Positions 24,662 to 34,149 of a DNA stretch of 64,000 nucleotides are shown here, piece by piece. Made by a program: the position numbers and the translations under genes. The notes under the pieces were generated by a model that saw nothing but the letters and a program-made list of their open reading frames with translations, had not been told where the DNA came from and searched no databases. The DNA is from UBA6170 sp942491385 (GTDB lineage: Bacteria; Chloroflexota; Anaerolineae; Anaerolineales; Anaerolineaceae). How positions within the stretch are numbered: the first letter of the stretch is position 1; each line of letters opens with the position of its first letter. The stretch spans positions 434,001-498,000 of the forward strand of contig CALOAF010000002.1 of assembly GCA_942491385.1 (NCBI GenBank), given 5' to 3'.

Positions 24662-26191
24662 TTAATTTCCAGATACAATCATCGGTAAGAAAATTGAAAA
24701 TAGATCCAGGTCAGGGATTCCAGCTTCTCCAGCATAGTAGCCCATGATCCGTCCAATTGGATTTTTTGAATCAACTTTATACGTCGGTGCCCCTACAATT
24801 ACATCTGGTTTTGTATCATTATTTACATCACCAGCACCGCTGATGGCAGCCCCGAACATCGTTTCAGCTTTTTTTCCAAAAGTGCTTTCAAAATAATCTG
24901 ATCTCACACCGGTAGGAGAACCAAAATAAAGAAAAACTGCGCCTTGTTCCTCTTCGCCAGGGTTAATGACCTGATCAGAGTACCTTGGTATTCCTACCAG
25001 GAAATCATCATAGGTATCATCATCATTCATATCTCCTGCAGCGGCTACACTGTAACCAAATTGTTCATAGGCAATATCTCCACATTGCTTCCAAGGTTCT
25101 GCCGATAATCCATCAGCGGAACCCCAATACAGATACACACAGCCTGTTTTTTCATCCACTGAATTCATCGCATATGGTGCCCCCACTAACACATCAGCGA
25201 AATCATCATTGTTCACGTAACCAACCCCAGCAATTGCTGCCCCGAAGCTAGCTGTCAACTCATTATTCGTAATAACTTGTGATGGTGTTCCTGGTAAACC
25301 AGATTCTGAATTCAGATAGACATAGACTTTTCCAATGTCTGAAGGTCGTGGTGCGCCAATAATCAGATCAGTTAATCCATCATTATTAATATCACCTGCA
25401 TTGGCAACGGCACTGCCAAACTGAGCCGATGAACTTTCTCCAATCGCTTCCCAATCTGGTGTGGAACTTAACCCATCAGGGGCTGAGCCATAAAAAACAA
25501 ATACTTTTCCATTATTGTTTAAACCCTGTCCTTCAGAATAATTCTTGGCTCCAACAATCAAATCATTAATGCCATCCCCATTGAGATCACCAACATTGCT
25601 CAGAGCAGATCCTAAACGTGCGTCTGATTGGTTACTTTTAAAGATCCAATCTTCCGAAGTTTTTAATGAATTTAGGGGACCATAGTAGACATAAGCAGCC
25701 CCTGCTTTGGAGAAAGTCAACAAATCCATTGAATAAGTGTATTCACATGCACCTACAGCGATATCGTTCTGATCATCTCCATTTACATCACCGAGACTAC
25801 TAACAGCACAACCGAACAATGATCCTTGTTGTCCACCACCTATTTCCCAGATCGGATAGTTGGAAAGCCCATTGTAAGAGCCAGAAAAGACAAATACCGC
25901 ACCTTCCCGATATATGTTGACTTCGTATCTTTGTGCGCCAACGATAATATCGTCAAGACCATCTCCAGTAACATCCCTGGTCATACTGACTGCACTACCT
26001 AAGTCTGTCCCTTTTTGGAAAGAAGAAAAATACTCTTTCGATGGATAACCCCAGCTGGGTTCTGTTGAAAGGATTGTGTTAATCTCAGCATTAACCACCT
26101 GCAAACCAGGCAAACCTCCAACGGTACCTATCGCAAGCAAAAGGCTGAACAGAAACATGATAGAAATGGCAAGTCGGATCTTTGGTTTCAT
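24662..26191 (-). CDS. Exported FG-GAP (integrin-alpha-like) beta-propeller protein
   Basis: A 509-residue secreted protein. Signal peptide at 1-35 (ISIMFLFSLLLAIGTVGG). About seven FG-GAP repeats follow, each with a calcium-binding-like loop such as DVTGDGLDDIIVGA, DVNGDDQNDIAVGA, DLNGDGINDLIVGA and DINNDGLTDLIIGA, which fold as a seven-bladed beta-propeller. The C-terminus FSIFLPMIVSGN resembles the end of the neighbouring broken gene. It has no haem motifs, yet it lies 26 bp upstream of cytochrome b on the same strand. A surface scaffold for the electron-transfer chain is possible; simple adjacency is the alternative. Confidence 0.88.
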   Translation of the reverse strand: MKPKIRLAISIMFLFSLLLAIGTVGGLPGLQVVNAEINTILSTEPSWGYPSKEYFSSFQKGTDLGSAVSMTRDVTGDGLDDIIVGAQRYEVNIYREGAVFVFSGSYNGLSNYPIWEIGGGQQGSLFGCAVSSLGDVNGDDQNDIAVGACEYTYSMDLLTFSKAGAAYVYYGPLNSLKTSEDWIFKSNQSDARLGSALSNVGDLNGDGINDLIVGAKNYSEGQGLNNNGKVFVFYGSAPDGLSSTPDWEAIGESSSAQFGSAVANAGDINNDGLTDLIIGAPRPSDIGKVYVYLNSESGLPGTPSQVITNNELTASFGAAIAGVGYVNNDDFADVLVGAPYAMNSVDEKTGCVYLYWGSADGLSAEPWKQCGDIAYEQFGYSVAAAGDMNDDDTYDDFLVGIPRYSDQVINPGEEEQGAVFLYFGSPTGVRSDYFESTFGKKAETMFGAAISGAGDVNNDTKPDVIVGAPTYKVDSKNPIGRIMGYYAGEAGIPDLDLFSIFLPMIVSGN

Positions 26192-26265
26192 GGTAGCTTT
26201 CCCTGGGCGCCTGCCTGATCAGGTTCAAGCAGGCGCCACTCATCATGGGACAGTGAAATAGGTAA

Positions 26266-29200
26266 TTATTTGGTCGTCAACGGTAAGAAGATTCTGAAGC
26301 CGAGATCAAGTGCAGCATTAGGAACAATCTATTTTTTGAGTTTGAGCTCATACTTAGACCAGTTGCCTTCATTATCCTTTACACGAACTGAAAATTGATA
26401 ATATCCTGAGGAAATTGATCCATTGTTGTCACTTCCAGACCATCCTGGTTCTTGGAATTGGTAACCATCCCAGTTTCCTGAAATCACTCTTGCTGGCGCT
26501 TTGCAGATGTTTGATTTGAAACAATCCACACCGTACGAAGCGTATGAGTCCGGAATTGGTACTCCGTTCACAAGCCATTCATAGTCTACGATTTCATCAC
26601 CTTCACCCAAGATTATCATAATCTCGGGCTGTAGTCATAAAGGTAAATCGTTTCTGCAATTTCAAGATCTGCGCTGAACACTTCCTGTGGAATAGTCAGA
26701 ATTTTCACAATTGGATTCGTTTCAATCGTCAAATTTTCGTTACCATAAAAAACACTTGTGTCATCTAACCAAAACGACCTTCGGAAGAACGCATCACTAT
26801 TAGAAACATTTTCATGTTCATCTTCCTGCCATTGGTTCCAAACCACATAGTAGTAGGTGCCACCATTGTTGCATGTATTGGATGCTTCACCAGAAAGGAT
26901 CTTCCGGTCATGTTCGAGCCAGTCAAAACCTTCAATGATTTCGCCATCACCAGTTTGTTTCATATTCAACCAGATCGTAATCATCACCCCAGTTGAAAGC
27001 TCGGCTGTAGAACAAATCCAATGGAATTGCTTCACCGACATCAACTGTGGTATTGTCACCAGTTTCATAGACAATGAAGAATTTAGAAGGATCGCGGACT
27101 GCGTCATCATCATACGGTAATGTTCCACCACCCACGTCTAGTTTATCGGTGATCGGCAGCATCTTAATTCCGCCAGTTGGACTGTAGCGCGGGTCAAGGA
27201 TGGTGACTTTGTTGCCAGTTAATTTGCGAAAGATTGCGCGCCTGTTCAAATTCACCAGCACCAATAAATGGTCAGTACATTCCGTTTGTAATTCATCTGC
27301 CAGCCATAGTTTTCACAGGTTTCCACACACGGTACCATTTCCCCTACCATCTTGGATCGTAAGCCGTTTGATCATACTCTGCGGGTGTAGTCGTCCAGGT
27401 TTCTCCGCCATCAAACGAACGCCGGGCATACAGGTTGTAGTGATCATTGCCAACACTGTTGGCTTTCCAGTTCGGTGACCAGGCATACATCATCATGATG
27501 AAATCGCCGTCAATGAAACCACGGTGACCTTTGACACATCATAGGGATTTTCCCAGGATTCTCATCATCCAGGTTTTCTTCAATGTCTGTACCCACTGGG
27601 TCCACTTTGGGACTTGGGATACTATTTTCACCTGGCTTCAACACCATCCCAGGGGAAATCTTCTGCACAATCACCATCGGCACGATCACAAGCTACAATG
27701 CTTCCACCGGAGACATTGATCCATGTGCTGAGACACAAACCTTCAACATAACGTGGATTTTGGATTCCATCGAATTCCTTCACTGGATAAGCCCTATTCC
27801 ATCTGCATCTTCACAAACCATATTCTCGTAAGCGTATGGGTTATAACCCGCAGGCAAACATTTTTCATCTGCATAAGGGTTATCTGCCGGACAAACTTCC
27901 CAGATATCATCCGGAACTCTTTGTCAAGCGCAAGAAGATATCTGCTGGTCCGCCCTGGTTGAGGATACCTTGTTTGACGATCAACACCGATGAAATTCCA
28001 TTCCGCCCCAATCTGATGGATGGGCTGGCTCATATGTGAGAAACGTCGTGAAATTTCGGTTTCGTAGAATTCATTACCGAAATCAACCAAATGGGTAGAA
28101 ACTTCGGGGTCCATCGTATAAGAGGATCTTGGAACGATAAAATATCACCCACAGTACATCATAAGGTTTACATCATTCGGGGTACATCGGGCTGGCCAGT
28201 TGATCATGCCACCCTGCTCTACTACATCCGGGTTGAAGCATATCAAAACTGTAATACCACATATTTTTGCCGATATCGATGGGTTCCTCTTCGTCAGGCT
28301 GCCCACCACCGGTCTCATCAGGAGCGCCCTCACCCAGGGCTTTCGATTCTTCTGCCCCTAAAATGACCCAGGAACTATCGTAATACATCATCGCCATCCG
28401 AGTCATACGGCTGCACATTCACGCGCGGACGAGAAGCACCCACACGACCATCTAACACACGGCCATCTATCTTTACTTACATAATTCGAGGGTTGTACCG
28501 CCTGGATTCGTCCAAGAATAAGTATCTGCACATAATGTTGCGGAATCATCATCTGGGCGCATTGTGGGAAGATCATCCGCATCAGCAGGTTCTGGAACCC
28601 AATTTTCAAAATCAATATAACAATAAGGGTCTGAACCGGTTGCTTTACACATTTTGTTATCGGTCAGGCGTACCGGCAGTGCCATCGGAACAACTAATTT
28701 TGGTGTAGTATCACCAGTAAACTCTTTAAAAGTTGTGACTTCGGCTTCATCCGTATCGTCTGACCACACCTTTTCAAAATCATCCATTGAAATAGCGGAG
28801 TACCAAAGATCGGTTTGCCCATTAACTACCGCACCAGACCAACCTTCACCGGGTCCAAGACCTTGCCCTGGGCGCAAGCCTTCAGGATCTTCCTGCCAGA
28901 TCATCATAAAGCCAGTGGAGGAATCACCATTCATTTCCAAGCGGTTGGCATCGCGCCGTCCAGAGGTCAGCCGTTCAGCTTTTGTCCAGACAATATCATA
29001 AATTGTTTCTCCGGTTGGTAACCCAGCATCGTCTTCTTGCTCAACTTCTACCAATTGACCGCGAGCTGACCAGACACAGGAATAAGGGATTTCGCCCACT
29101 TCCGGATAGCCCTGTAGGGTATAATCAACTGATTTTTGGGAACCAGCCACACCCCAGATGTCGGGATAAAGTTTCTCAAGGCTATCGCCATCATTATCAA

Positions 29201-29809
29201 TATCATCTTCATCTATCATGCTGTAAGCAGGGTAATCCACCGTCACAGTACTTGCTGATCCAGCCTATCAACACCTTGTCGCCAGCGATTGCGAAGGTCA
29301 TATTGTGGGCATCTCCAGGATAAGCCAGGCCGTTCGCCAGGTTAAATGAAGAAAGTTCAGCTGAATTGGAAAGATTGGTGCGTTTCCAACTGGTGCCGTC
29401 ATCCAAGGAAAGGGCCGCATAAGCATCATGTGCGCCAAAACCAGCGCCGCTTTTGGTCTCTTCTTCGGGCAATGCATCGATATACACCGAAACTAATGGC
29501 TTTGCATATACCCTGCTTCCTGGACAATAAGTTCACACTCTTCTATCCAGGATCAGCACAATCTTCGACCATATAATAATCTATTGGCGTTAGTAGACCT
29601 TCAGCTGTTTGCGCAGGCACATAGAAAGACATATGGTTTAAGTTAGCTCTTTCGGTTTCCTGGTCAGGTGTTTTAGAAATATTCCGACGGAAGATACCAC
29701 TATCTCCAATAGGGATTCCGTCTCCTTCACCTGCCATCACCGCACCGACGGTCATGCTCAGTAGCATAATCACCGTCAAAATACTCCATAAAACTTTTTT
29801 AGATTTCAT
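26266..29809 (-). pseudogene. Shattered gene for a large exported protein (many frameshifts)
   Basis: Successive minus-strand frames read as one exported protein of roughly 1,150 residues. It has a signal peptide (MKSKKVLWSILTVIMLLSM, ATG 29809, GAGGAAA site), then pieces at about 29543-29809, 29209-29520, 28473-29246, 28173-28450, 26947-27264, 26616-26950 and 26329-26619. At the end GFRIFLPLTTK follows an in-frame TAG at 26329. Readable motifs include LDGRVGASRPRVNVQPYDSD, FYSRAFNWGDDYDLVEY and WNQWQEDEHENV, which recall choice-of-anchor O type exported proteins (from memory, unverified). At least eight indels break it, while the genes on both sides are mostly intact. Either genuine decay or a locally poor assembly would explain this. 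No function is claimed. Confidence 0.75.
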
Positions 29810-29889
29810 CGCATTTCCTCCAATTCTAGAATTTTTGTTTGATTGAAATAAATTAAAAATACCTTTTTGCTTTCGCTGCATATACACTC

Positions 29890-30123
29890 CTATTCCATTT
29901 TTTTGGCAAATTGTGCCTTAAAAGGCTCGAACGGGCTCCGATCGGGATGGTTGACGTTTTCGTTCGTCAAATCCCATAAATTGACATATAATTCATACAG
30001 AGTCGGATAATGGTGGCATTCCCCGCTGACGACATCCTGTAATGATGCATGCCATTCTCCATCAACGCTGTCTTTCCAAACCCGTAACAAATAAGAGAAG
30101 TAATTTATATTTTGCTCATGCAT
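29890..30123 (-). CDS. Small hypothetical protein
   Basis: A 77-residue protein, starting at ATG 30123 after GGATTCT. I do not recognise the family. The sequence is compact, with several aromatic residues (YFSYLLRVWKDSVDGEWHAS) and no signal or membrane segment. RVWKD--DGEWRASLQ patterns occur in short conserved proteins beside regulators in this phylum, so it is probably real. It lies 80 bp upstream of the broken exported-protein gene on the same strand and divergent from the BTAD regulator, with which it shares a 103-bp promoter region. Confidence 0.6.
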   Translation of the reverse strand: MHEQNINYFSYLLRVWKDSVDGEWHASLQDVVSGECHHYPTLYELYVNLWDLTNENVNHPDRSPFEPFKAQFAKKME

Positions 30124-30194
30124 AGAATCCGGCCTTTATATGAACCATGGTTGCTAACATTATCCCAATCGGACGTGTACCAGTTGTGAAATCA

Positions 30195-30216
30195 GCGTGA
30201 ATTAAGCGTGAATTAA
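30195..30216 (+). promoter_or_regulatory. Tandem 11-bp direct repeat before the BTAD regulator
   Basis: GCGTGAATTAA occurs twice head to tail (30195-30205 and 30206-30216), 11 bp before the ATG. SARP regulators bind direct repeats with 11-bp period on one face of the helix. The position suggests autoregulation. No Shine-Dalgarno sequence is seen between the repeat and the start. Confidence 0.55.
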
Positions 30217-30226
30217 GATTAGAAAA

Positions 30227-31576
30227 ATGTCCAGATTAGAAATTTCCCTCCTCGGCACCTTCCGGGTGCAATTTGACGGCACTGATATCAGTGATGTTTT
30301 GCGTACCCGCAAGGAACGCGCCTTGCTGGCTTACCTGGCAGAAGAACCACCACGCCTGCAACCCCGCGAAAAGGTGGCAGAGTTCTTCTGGCCAAACCGC
30401 CCGGAGACCTATGCGCGTATGAACCTGCGCCAGGCACTGCTGGGTTTGCGCAAAGCCTTTGGGGGTGAAGACCAAATTAACAGCTTTCTCGAAGTCAGCG
30501 ATGATATTGTGGAATTCAGCCACAAACATGTCTGGATGGATACAACCTCCTTCAGTGATTACGTGGAGAGCAGTAAATCACACCCGCATCTGGAACTGCA
30601 TAACTGCCAGGAATGCATCAACCAGCTGGAAGAGGCAGTGGAACTGTACCGTGGCGACTTTTTAAGCGATTTGATCCTGAATGAGGTTACCGCTTTTCAG
30701 GAGTGGGCCATCTTCAACCGCGAACGTTATTTTCGAAATATGATCAACGCGCTGCAGGCGCTCTCAAAAGCCTATTTCCATCGCTCCAACTTCGATCAGG
30801 CGCACAAGTACGCCTGGCGCTATGTAGAAATGGCTCCTCTGGAAGAAAGCGCGCATCGCCTGCTGATGCGCCTGCTCACCAAAAGCGGTCGCCGTAATGC
30901 CGCCCTGCAGCAATACCAGTTGTGCAAATCCATCATTGCTCGTGAACTGGGCATTGAACCTTCCCCGGAAACCCAGCATCTCTACAGCATGATCCTCAAC
31001 AATCAGCCAATTGAACGCATCGACACCGGCAGTCTGGCAGGCAAATTGCCACGTACCCCACGCGGCACACGTCCCTTCAAACCACCCACCGGTCCGCTGT
31101 ATGACCCCAATACCGAAATTCCACTGCGGGCAATCTTTATGGATCGCTTGCGGCATGCCATCATGCGCATGAAGCGCAACCAGAACAATGCCTTATTGAT
31201 CTCGCTCATGGTTTCATTCCCTTACCATGAACATTTCCTGCCAGAGTTAAAGAAACAGATTGACATATTGCTGGTACGACGGTTGACCGGCAGCGTGCGT
31301 GAGGACGATACGGTGGCGAAAGTTAATGATAACGAATATGCACTGGTACTGGCAGATATTCATGATCTTGCAGTGGTACCCGGCATCATCAGCAAAATTA
31401 ATAAGGCCTTTTCTGCACCACTACAGGTTCAGGATCAAAAAATTCAGCTGCGTCTGGCCATTGGCTGGAGTCTTTACCCGCAGGATGGGCGCGACCCGGC
31501 GACGCTGATTAATAAGGCAGATATTGCCATGCGCACGGATCGGCTGCAACAGAATATCCACCACAATCAGAAATAA
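30227..31576 (+). CDS. SARP/BTAD transcriptional regulator with degenerate GGDEF-like C-terminus
   Basis: A 449-residue protein. Residues 1-95 form the OmpR-like winged helix of SARP regulators (LEISLLGTFRVQFDG, RKERALLAYLAEE). Residues about 100-265 form the helical bacterial transcriptional activation domain (FLSDLILNEVTAFQEWAI, HRLLMRLLTKSGRRNAALQQ, ARELGIEPSPETQ). After a Pro-rich linker, residues about 300-445 look like a GGDEF domain without its signature (NDNEYALVLADI in place of GGDEF), so diguanylate cyclase activity is unlikely. The divergent small gene and the broken exported-protein gene are candidate targets. The start ATG 30227 lacks a clear ribosome site. Confidence 0.85.
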   Translation: MSRLEISLLGTFRVQFDGTDISDVLRTRKERALLAYLAEEPPRLQPREKVAEFFWPNRPETYARMNLRQALLGLRKAFGGEDQINSFLEVSDDIVEFSHKHVWMDTTSFSDYVESSKSHPHLELHNCQECINQLEEAVELYRGDFLSDLILNEVTAFQEWAIFNRERYFRNMINALQALSKAYFHRSNFDQAHKYAWRYVEMAPLEESAHRLLMRLLTKSGRRNAALQQYQLCKSIIARELGIEPSPETQHLYSMILNNQPIERIDTGSLAGKLPRTPRGTRPFKPPTGPLYDPNTEIPLRAIFMDRLRHAIMRMKRNQNNALLISLMVSFPYHEHFLPELKKQIDILLVRRLTGSVREDDTVAKVNDNEYALVLADIHDLAVVPGIISKINKAFSAPLQVQDQKIQLRLAIGWSLYPQDGRDPATLINKADIAMRTDRLQQNIHHNQK

Positions 31577-31603
31577 AACCACCAGCAAAAATTGTATTAA
31601 GAT

Positions 31604-32200
31604 CACCTGTGGTTAAAACCACAGGCTGACAGACAAACCTGTTGAAACAGGTTCATCTCGCAACCGGATGAATCCGATTTCCGGTTTGATGCTGACAGAC
31701 GCAGGTTTTAACCTGTGGCGTGTGGTGTGGCGTGATCTATTGCACAACCTCACCTGTGGTTAAAACCACAGGCTGGTTGACAAACCTGTTCAAACAGGTT
31801 CATCTCGCAACCGGATTCATCCGGTTTGATGCTGACAGACGCAGGTTTTAACCTGTGGCGTGTGGTGTCACCTGTGGTTAAAACCACAGGCTGGTAGACA
31901 AACCTGTTCAAACAGGTTCTTCACACAACCGGATTCATCCGGTTTGGGTCTGTCAGACGCAGGTTTTAACCTGTGGCGTGTGGTGTGGCGTGACCGATTG
32001 CACAACCTCACCTGTGGTTAAAACCACAGGCTGACTGACAAACCTGTTCAAACAGGTTCATCTCGCAACCGGATTCATCCGGTTTGATGCTGATAGACAC
32101 AGGTTTTAACCTGTGGTGTGTTGTTTGGGGTGATCTATTGCACAACCTCACCTGTGGTTAAAACCACAGGCTGGTTGACAAACCTGTTCAAACAGGTTCA
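31604..32200. repeat. Multi-palindrome repeat array, block A (5 units)
   Basis: Units begin at about 31604, 31751, 31869, 32009 and 32149. A full unit of 117-147 bp contains four palindromes in fixed order: P1 CCTGTGGTTAAAACCACAGG, P2 AACCTGTTCAAACAGGTT, P3 AACCGGATTCATCCGGTT and P4 CAGGTTTTAACCTG. A linker ending GTGGCGTGATCTATTGCACA follows. Each palindrome is two arms of 6-9 bases around 2 central bases. The fifth unit stops after P2, where the transposase region begins. No protein is encoded here. Confidence 0.92.
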
Positions 32201-32245
32201 CATTAAAAAAACTACGATTTATTAACCATTTCAGGTGGTTCTGGA

Positions 32246-32704
32246 TTAAAAAGGTTCATTATTATTCGAGTAGTGATTTTCTTTTGGTTCTTGTATGGTT
32301 GTAGAATCTCTCATGTCCTCATCATCACATTTTTCATACTTTGCGAATGTTTTATCATTGGCATGATGATCTTTTTGGTTTTTTACGTAATCTATGGCAA
32401 CACTCAAATTTCGTTCACTGACGGAAAGCACCCCATAACCTCGTTGCCAATATAAGTCAGAGAAATCAAATGAACTGGCTCCTTTCAAGCCTTTTACGAT
32501 ATCGGCAATCGAGTGTTTTGGTGGAATCTCCATGATTAAATGTATGTGGTCAAAAAATGCATTGACTGCAAAAATCCTACAACCTAAATTTTTGGCTTTA
32601 TTTTCCCAATAAGGAAACAAATCTGATTCTAATTTTTGAGTAATGAGTGGTTCTCGATTTTTTGTAGACCAAACAATATGATAATAGAGTCGAGCATAGA
32701 CCAT
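32246..32704 (-). CDS. REP-associated tyrosine transposase (RAYT, Y1 family)
   Basis: A 152-residue protein of the IS200/TnpA-REP family (PF01797). It opens MVYARLYYHIVWSTKNREPL. The metal-binding HUH motif is HIH in FFDHIHLIMEIPP (about residues 53-62) and the catalytic tyrosine lies in AIDYVKNQKDHH. These enzymes nick single-stranded palindromic DNA at hairpin feet. ATG 32704 follows GGAGAGTACA and is preferred over the start 4 codons upstream. The acidic C-terminal tail (about 125-152) is specific. It sits inside an array of palindromic units, which makes those units its probable substrates. No terminal inverted repeats typical of a mobile IS are seen, fitting a domesticated RAYT. Confidence 0.9.
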   Translation of the reverse strand: MVYARLYYHIVWSTKNREPLITQKLESDLFPYWENKAKNLGCRIFAVNAFFDHIHLIMEIPPKHSIADIVKGLKGASSFDFSDLYWQRGYGVLSVSERNLSVAIDYVKNQKDHHANDKTFAKYEKCDDEDMRDSTTIQEPKENHYSNNNEPF

Positions 32705-32804
32705 TGTACTCTCCATGAAGGTTTGATGAATGTCAAAAATTCATTTTATCAAAATTAATCATTTATGTTTTGAAAATATTCCTTTGTAAATTTGTTTCAA
32801 ACCT

Positions 32805-33216
32805 CACCTGTGGTTGAAACCACAGGCTCACAGATTCAAACCTGTTCAAACAGGTTCTTCACACAACCGGATGAATCCGGTTTGATGCTGACAGACACAG
32901 ATTAAAACCTATGGTGTATTGTGTGGCGTGATCTATTGCACAACCTCACTGTGGTTGAAACCACAGGCTCACAGATTCAAACCTGTTCAAACAGGTTCTT
33001 CACACAACCGGATTCATCCGGTTTGGGTCTGTCAGACGCAGGTTTTAACCTGTGGCGTGTGGTATGACGTGATCTATTGCACAACCGTACCTGTGGTTAA
33101 AACCACAGGCTGGGAGATTCAAACCTGTTCAAACAGGTTCTTCACACAACCGGATGAATCCGGTTTGATGCTGACAGACACAGATTAAAACCTATGGTGT
33201 ATTGTGTGGCGTGCCG
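32805..33216. repeat. Multi-palindrome repeat array, block B (3 units)
   Basis: Units start at about 32805, 32947 and 33088. The first and third share variants (CAGATTAAAACCTATGG in place of a perfect P4; a CTCACAGATTC or CTGGGAGATTC linker after P1), so they look like a duplicated pair around a standard copy. P3 appears as GATGAATC or GATTCATC, which is inversion of the loop with the stem kept. About 80 bp of unrelated sequence (33217-33300) follows. Confidence 0.9.
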
Positions 33217-33300
33217 TGGCACAATTCGTCTCGTTATCCAATACAATATCTCATTCCGACTCGTCTGTAATTTGTTTCCCCCTGGCGTTTCTTTACGCCT

Positions 33301-33662
33301 TACCTGTGGTTAAAACCACAGGCTGGTTGACAAACCTGTTCAAACAGGTTCATCTCGCAACCGGATTCATCCGGTTTGGGTCTGTCAGACGCAGGTTTTA
33401 ACCTGTGGCGGGTGGTGTGGCGTGATTTATTGCATAACCTCACCTATGGTTAAAACCACAGGCTGGTTGAAAAACCTGTTCAAACAGGTTTTAACCTGTG
33501 ACATGCCGTGCGACGAGATCCGTTGCACAACCACACCTGTAGTTAAAGCCACAGTCTGACTGACAAACCGGTTGAAACAGACTCATCTCAAAACCGGATT
33601 CATCCGGTTTGATGCTGATAGACACAGGTTTCAACCTGTGGCGTGTGGTGTGGCGTGATCTA
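33301..33662. repeat. Multi-palindrome repeat array, block C (3 units)
   Basis: Units start at about 33301, 33441 and 33534. The first is complete. The second lacks P3, with P2 running directly into half of P4, as expected from deletion between matching arms. The third has mismatches in P1 (CCTGTAGTTAAAGCCACAG) and P2 (AACCGGTTGAAACAGACT) but intact P3 and P4. It ends 8 bp before the response regulator stop codon. Confidence 0.88.
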
Positions 33663-33669
33663 ATAAGGA

Positions 33670-34149
33670 TTATGATGGTTCTTCTGCTTCTTCCCCCGCT
33701 TTTTCTTCGGGTAACTGCACGGTGTTGATCCAATAATTCCCGATTTTACAAACCGCTTCTCGCAACCCACTGAAAGTAACCGGTTTGGTCACAAAGCCGC
33801 TGGCTCCATGAGCATACGAATATTTCATATCGCGTTCAGCGCTGGAGGTGGTCAGCACCACCACCGGGATACCGCGCAGGTCCGGGTCATTTTTTAAGGC
33901 AGCCAATGCTTCACGGCCATCTAGGCGTGGCATGTTCAGGTCCAGCAGGATCAAATCCGGCCTGGGTGAACCATCTGGGTCTGCATACTCCCCTTTGTGG
34001 CGCAGATAATCCAATAGCTGTTCACCATCTTCCACAATATTAATGTCAGCATTCAGTTGGCATTCATCAATGGCTTCCCCGATCAGGTAAATATCGTCCG
34101 GGTCATCTTCCACCATCAGGATGATTTTTTTATGTTGTGTCGTTTTCAT
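33670..34149 (-). CDS. Response regulator, single receiver domain (Rcp1-like)
   Basis: A 159-residue CheY-type receiver. The acidic pocket is EDDPDD near residue 14, the phospho-acceptor Asp is in LILLDLNMP (about residue 68), Thr is in VVLTTSSAERD and Lys in FVTKPVTF. The domain has the longer beta-alpha 2 region (RHKGEYADPDGSPRPD) typical of Rcp1 receivers that serve phytochrome-like kinases. There is no output domain; a short acidic tail ends the protein. Its start lies inside the 3' end of the kinase gene (20-bp overlap), so the two are coupled and surely partners. Confidence 0.92.
   Translation of the reverse strand: MKTTQHKKIILMVEDDPDDIYLIGEAIDECQLNADINIVEDGEQLLDYLRHKGEYADPDGSPRPDLILLDLNMPRLDGREALAALKNDPDLRGIPVVVLTTSSAERDMKYSYAHGASGFVTKPVTFSGLREAVCKIGNYWINTVQLPEEKAGEEAEEPS

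Noticed and set aside
26329..26331. TAG readthrough (pyrrolysine or suppression) before the IFLPL tail
   Set aside because: The gene is already broken by many indels, so a further lesion is simpler. No pyrrolysine genes are seen.
26814..29576. Several plus-strand frames of 60-115 codons in the broken gene
   Set aside because: They lack ribosome sites and protein-like composition. The minus-strand fragments are clearly coding.
30227..31576. Active diguanylate cyclase at the C-terminus of the SARP regulator
   Set aside because: The GGDEF signature is replaced by NDNEY, so catalysis is unlikely.
32919..33401. Two plus-strand open frames (89 and 65 codons) in the palindrome array
   Set aside because: They translate the repeat units themselves and have no ribosome site. 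Frames differ between copies.
31604..33662. CRISPR array
   Set aside because: The repeats are several kinds of palindrome in composite units, the spacing sequence is also repeated, and no cas genes are present.
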